From Thermoflexibacter ruber (GTDB taxonomy: Bacteria; Bacteroidota; Bacteroidia; Cytophagales; Thermoflexibacteraceae), in assembly GCF_900113045.1 (NCBI RefSeq), contig NZ_FONY01000017.1, forward strand, positions 46,878-110,877: a DNA stretch of 64,000 bases. Reading direction: 5' to 3'. Each line of letters begins with the position of its first letter. The stretch's first letter is position 1. Both the position numbers and the translations under genes were made by a program. The notes below the pieces were generated by a model, which was not told where the DNA came from, made no database searches, and was given only the letters and a program-made list of their open reading frames with translations. Shown piece after piece: positions 63,705 through 64,000 of this stretch.

Positions 63705-64000
63705 GGTTTCTAATTCCTGCTTATATTGGGCAATATGGGTAAAAAACTCACAGACCTTTTCCTTGAAATCTTGAAACTTCCTATAAAAACAAGTATCAAT
63801 GACCTTTTTACGCATAAATTTCCATAATCTTTCAATCAAATTAAGATTAGGCGAGTAAGCAGGCAAGAAAAGCTGTTTTATCCTGCTACTTGCCAATTTT
63901 TCTTGTAAGTGCTTATTTTTGTAATATCGTGCATTATCACAAATCACATAAATCTTTTCCTTGTCAGGGTGACATGCTTGCAATTGCTCATAGAGTTTCC
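63653..64000 (-). mobile_element. IS630-family insertion sequence, one end
   Basis: The element appears to start after a TA at 63651-63652, the usual IS630/Tc1 target, inside the budA reading frame, and runs off the right edge. The inner sequence encodes the C-terminal half of a DDE transposase on the minus strand. The other end and the second TA are outside the window. Confidence 0.75.
63654..64000 (-). CDS. IS630-family transposase (C-terminal part; 5' end outside window)
   Basis: About 115 residues of the DDE domain are visible and the frame stays open to the window edge (KLYEQLQACHPDKEKIYVICD). Catalytic Asp in VICDNARYYKNK and the final Glu in PAYSPNLNLIERLWKFMRKK match the IS630 DDE_3 pattern. 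The stop codon at 63654 is within a few bases of the element's end and overlaps the readthrough tail of the budA fragment. Confidence 0.92.
   Translation of the reverse strand, partial: KLYEQLQACHPDKEKIYVICDNARYYKNKHLQEKLASSRIKQLFLPAYSPNLNLIERLWKFMRKKVIDTCFYRKFQDFKEKVCEFFTHIAQYKQELETLISWNFHIPKTKTNFY

Overview
The window looks like a chromosome segment of a Bacteroidota bacterium, probably Cytophagales-like. The evidence is a TonB-dependent receptor with an N-terminal carboxypeptidase-regulatory-like domain, a PorE-like PD40/OmpA lipoprotein-type protein, an exosortase of the XrtX type next to a PID-CTERM substrate, several -7 boxes of the Bacteroidota form TAnnTTTG, and almost no Shine-Dalgarno sequences. 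No rRNA, CRISPR array, integrase or prophage was seen.

Positions 1-48384 are mostly ordinary chromosome. From the left edge: the 3' part of a type ISP/IIG restriction-modification protein, a MITE-like inverted-repeat element, a Uma2 nuclease, a TonB-dependent receptor, a MarR regulator, a sialidase-like lipoprotein, CorA, a ceramidase-like hydrolase, YqeY and a DUF1684 protein. Then come ilvE behind what reads as a complete leader-peptide attenuator, MoaA, an XrtX/PID-CTERM pair, an ATPase/TOPRIM pair (candidate phage defence), a CBA heavy-metal efflux operon (TolC-adaptor-RND), tRNA-Arg(ACG) with trmD and a NUDIX hydrolase, and a histidine kinase. The rest of this part holds a DUF2071 protein, a subtilase, an OmpA/PD40 protein, KatG, a degenerate arginase-fold protein, RlmN, HtrA, TPR proteins, FabH, TrmO, LOG, DUF3137 and a TPR-caspase.

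Positions 48442-59940 differ: all genes are on the plus strand and fall into five modules separated by structured spacers of about 130-200 bp. The first 10 bases of each module are the exact reverse complement of 10 bases near its end (GTTATGGCAC/GTGCCATAAC, GTTGGTAGCC/GGCTACCAAC, GTTAGCGGCA/TGCCGCTAAC, GTTGCCTGAT/ATCAGGCAAC, GTTATCGGTT/AACCGATAAC). The spacers have nested stems, GGCGGG/CCCGCC and an outer arm. This is the geometry of integron gene cassettes with attC sites, here without an integrase in view (CALIN-like). Cargo: a DUF3825/OST-HTH protein; a C5-methyltransferase with a BsuBI/PstI-type endonuclease; a six-gene block with an alpha/beta hydrolase, an ECF sigma factor and membrane proteins; a restriction endonuclease broken by one stop codon with its methyltransferase; and a frameshifted Mrr-like endonuclease. 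The cassettes are unusually large and carry whole operons.

Positions 60099-64000 hold an AraC regulator, a quinone-oxidoreductase-like MDR enzyme, an aldo/keto reductase and an acetolactate decarboxylase gene cut by an IS630-family element that runs off the right edge.

The strongest items for a second look are the cassette array, the ilvE attenuator, the U3.U70 mismatch in tRNA-Arg, and the ATPase/TOPRIM pair.
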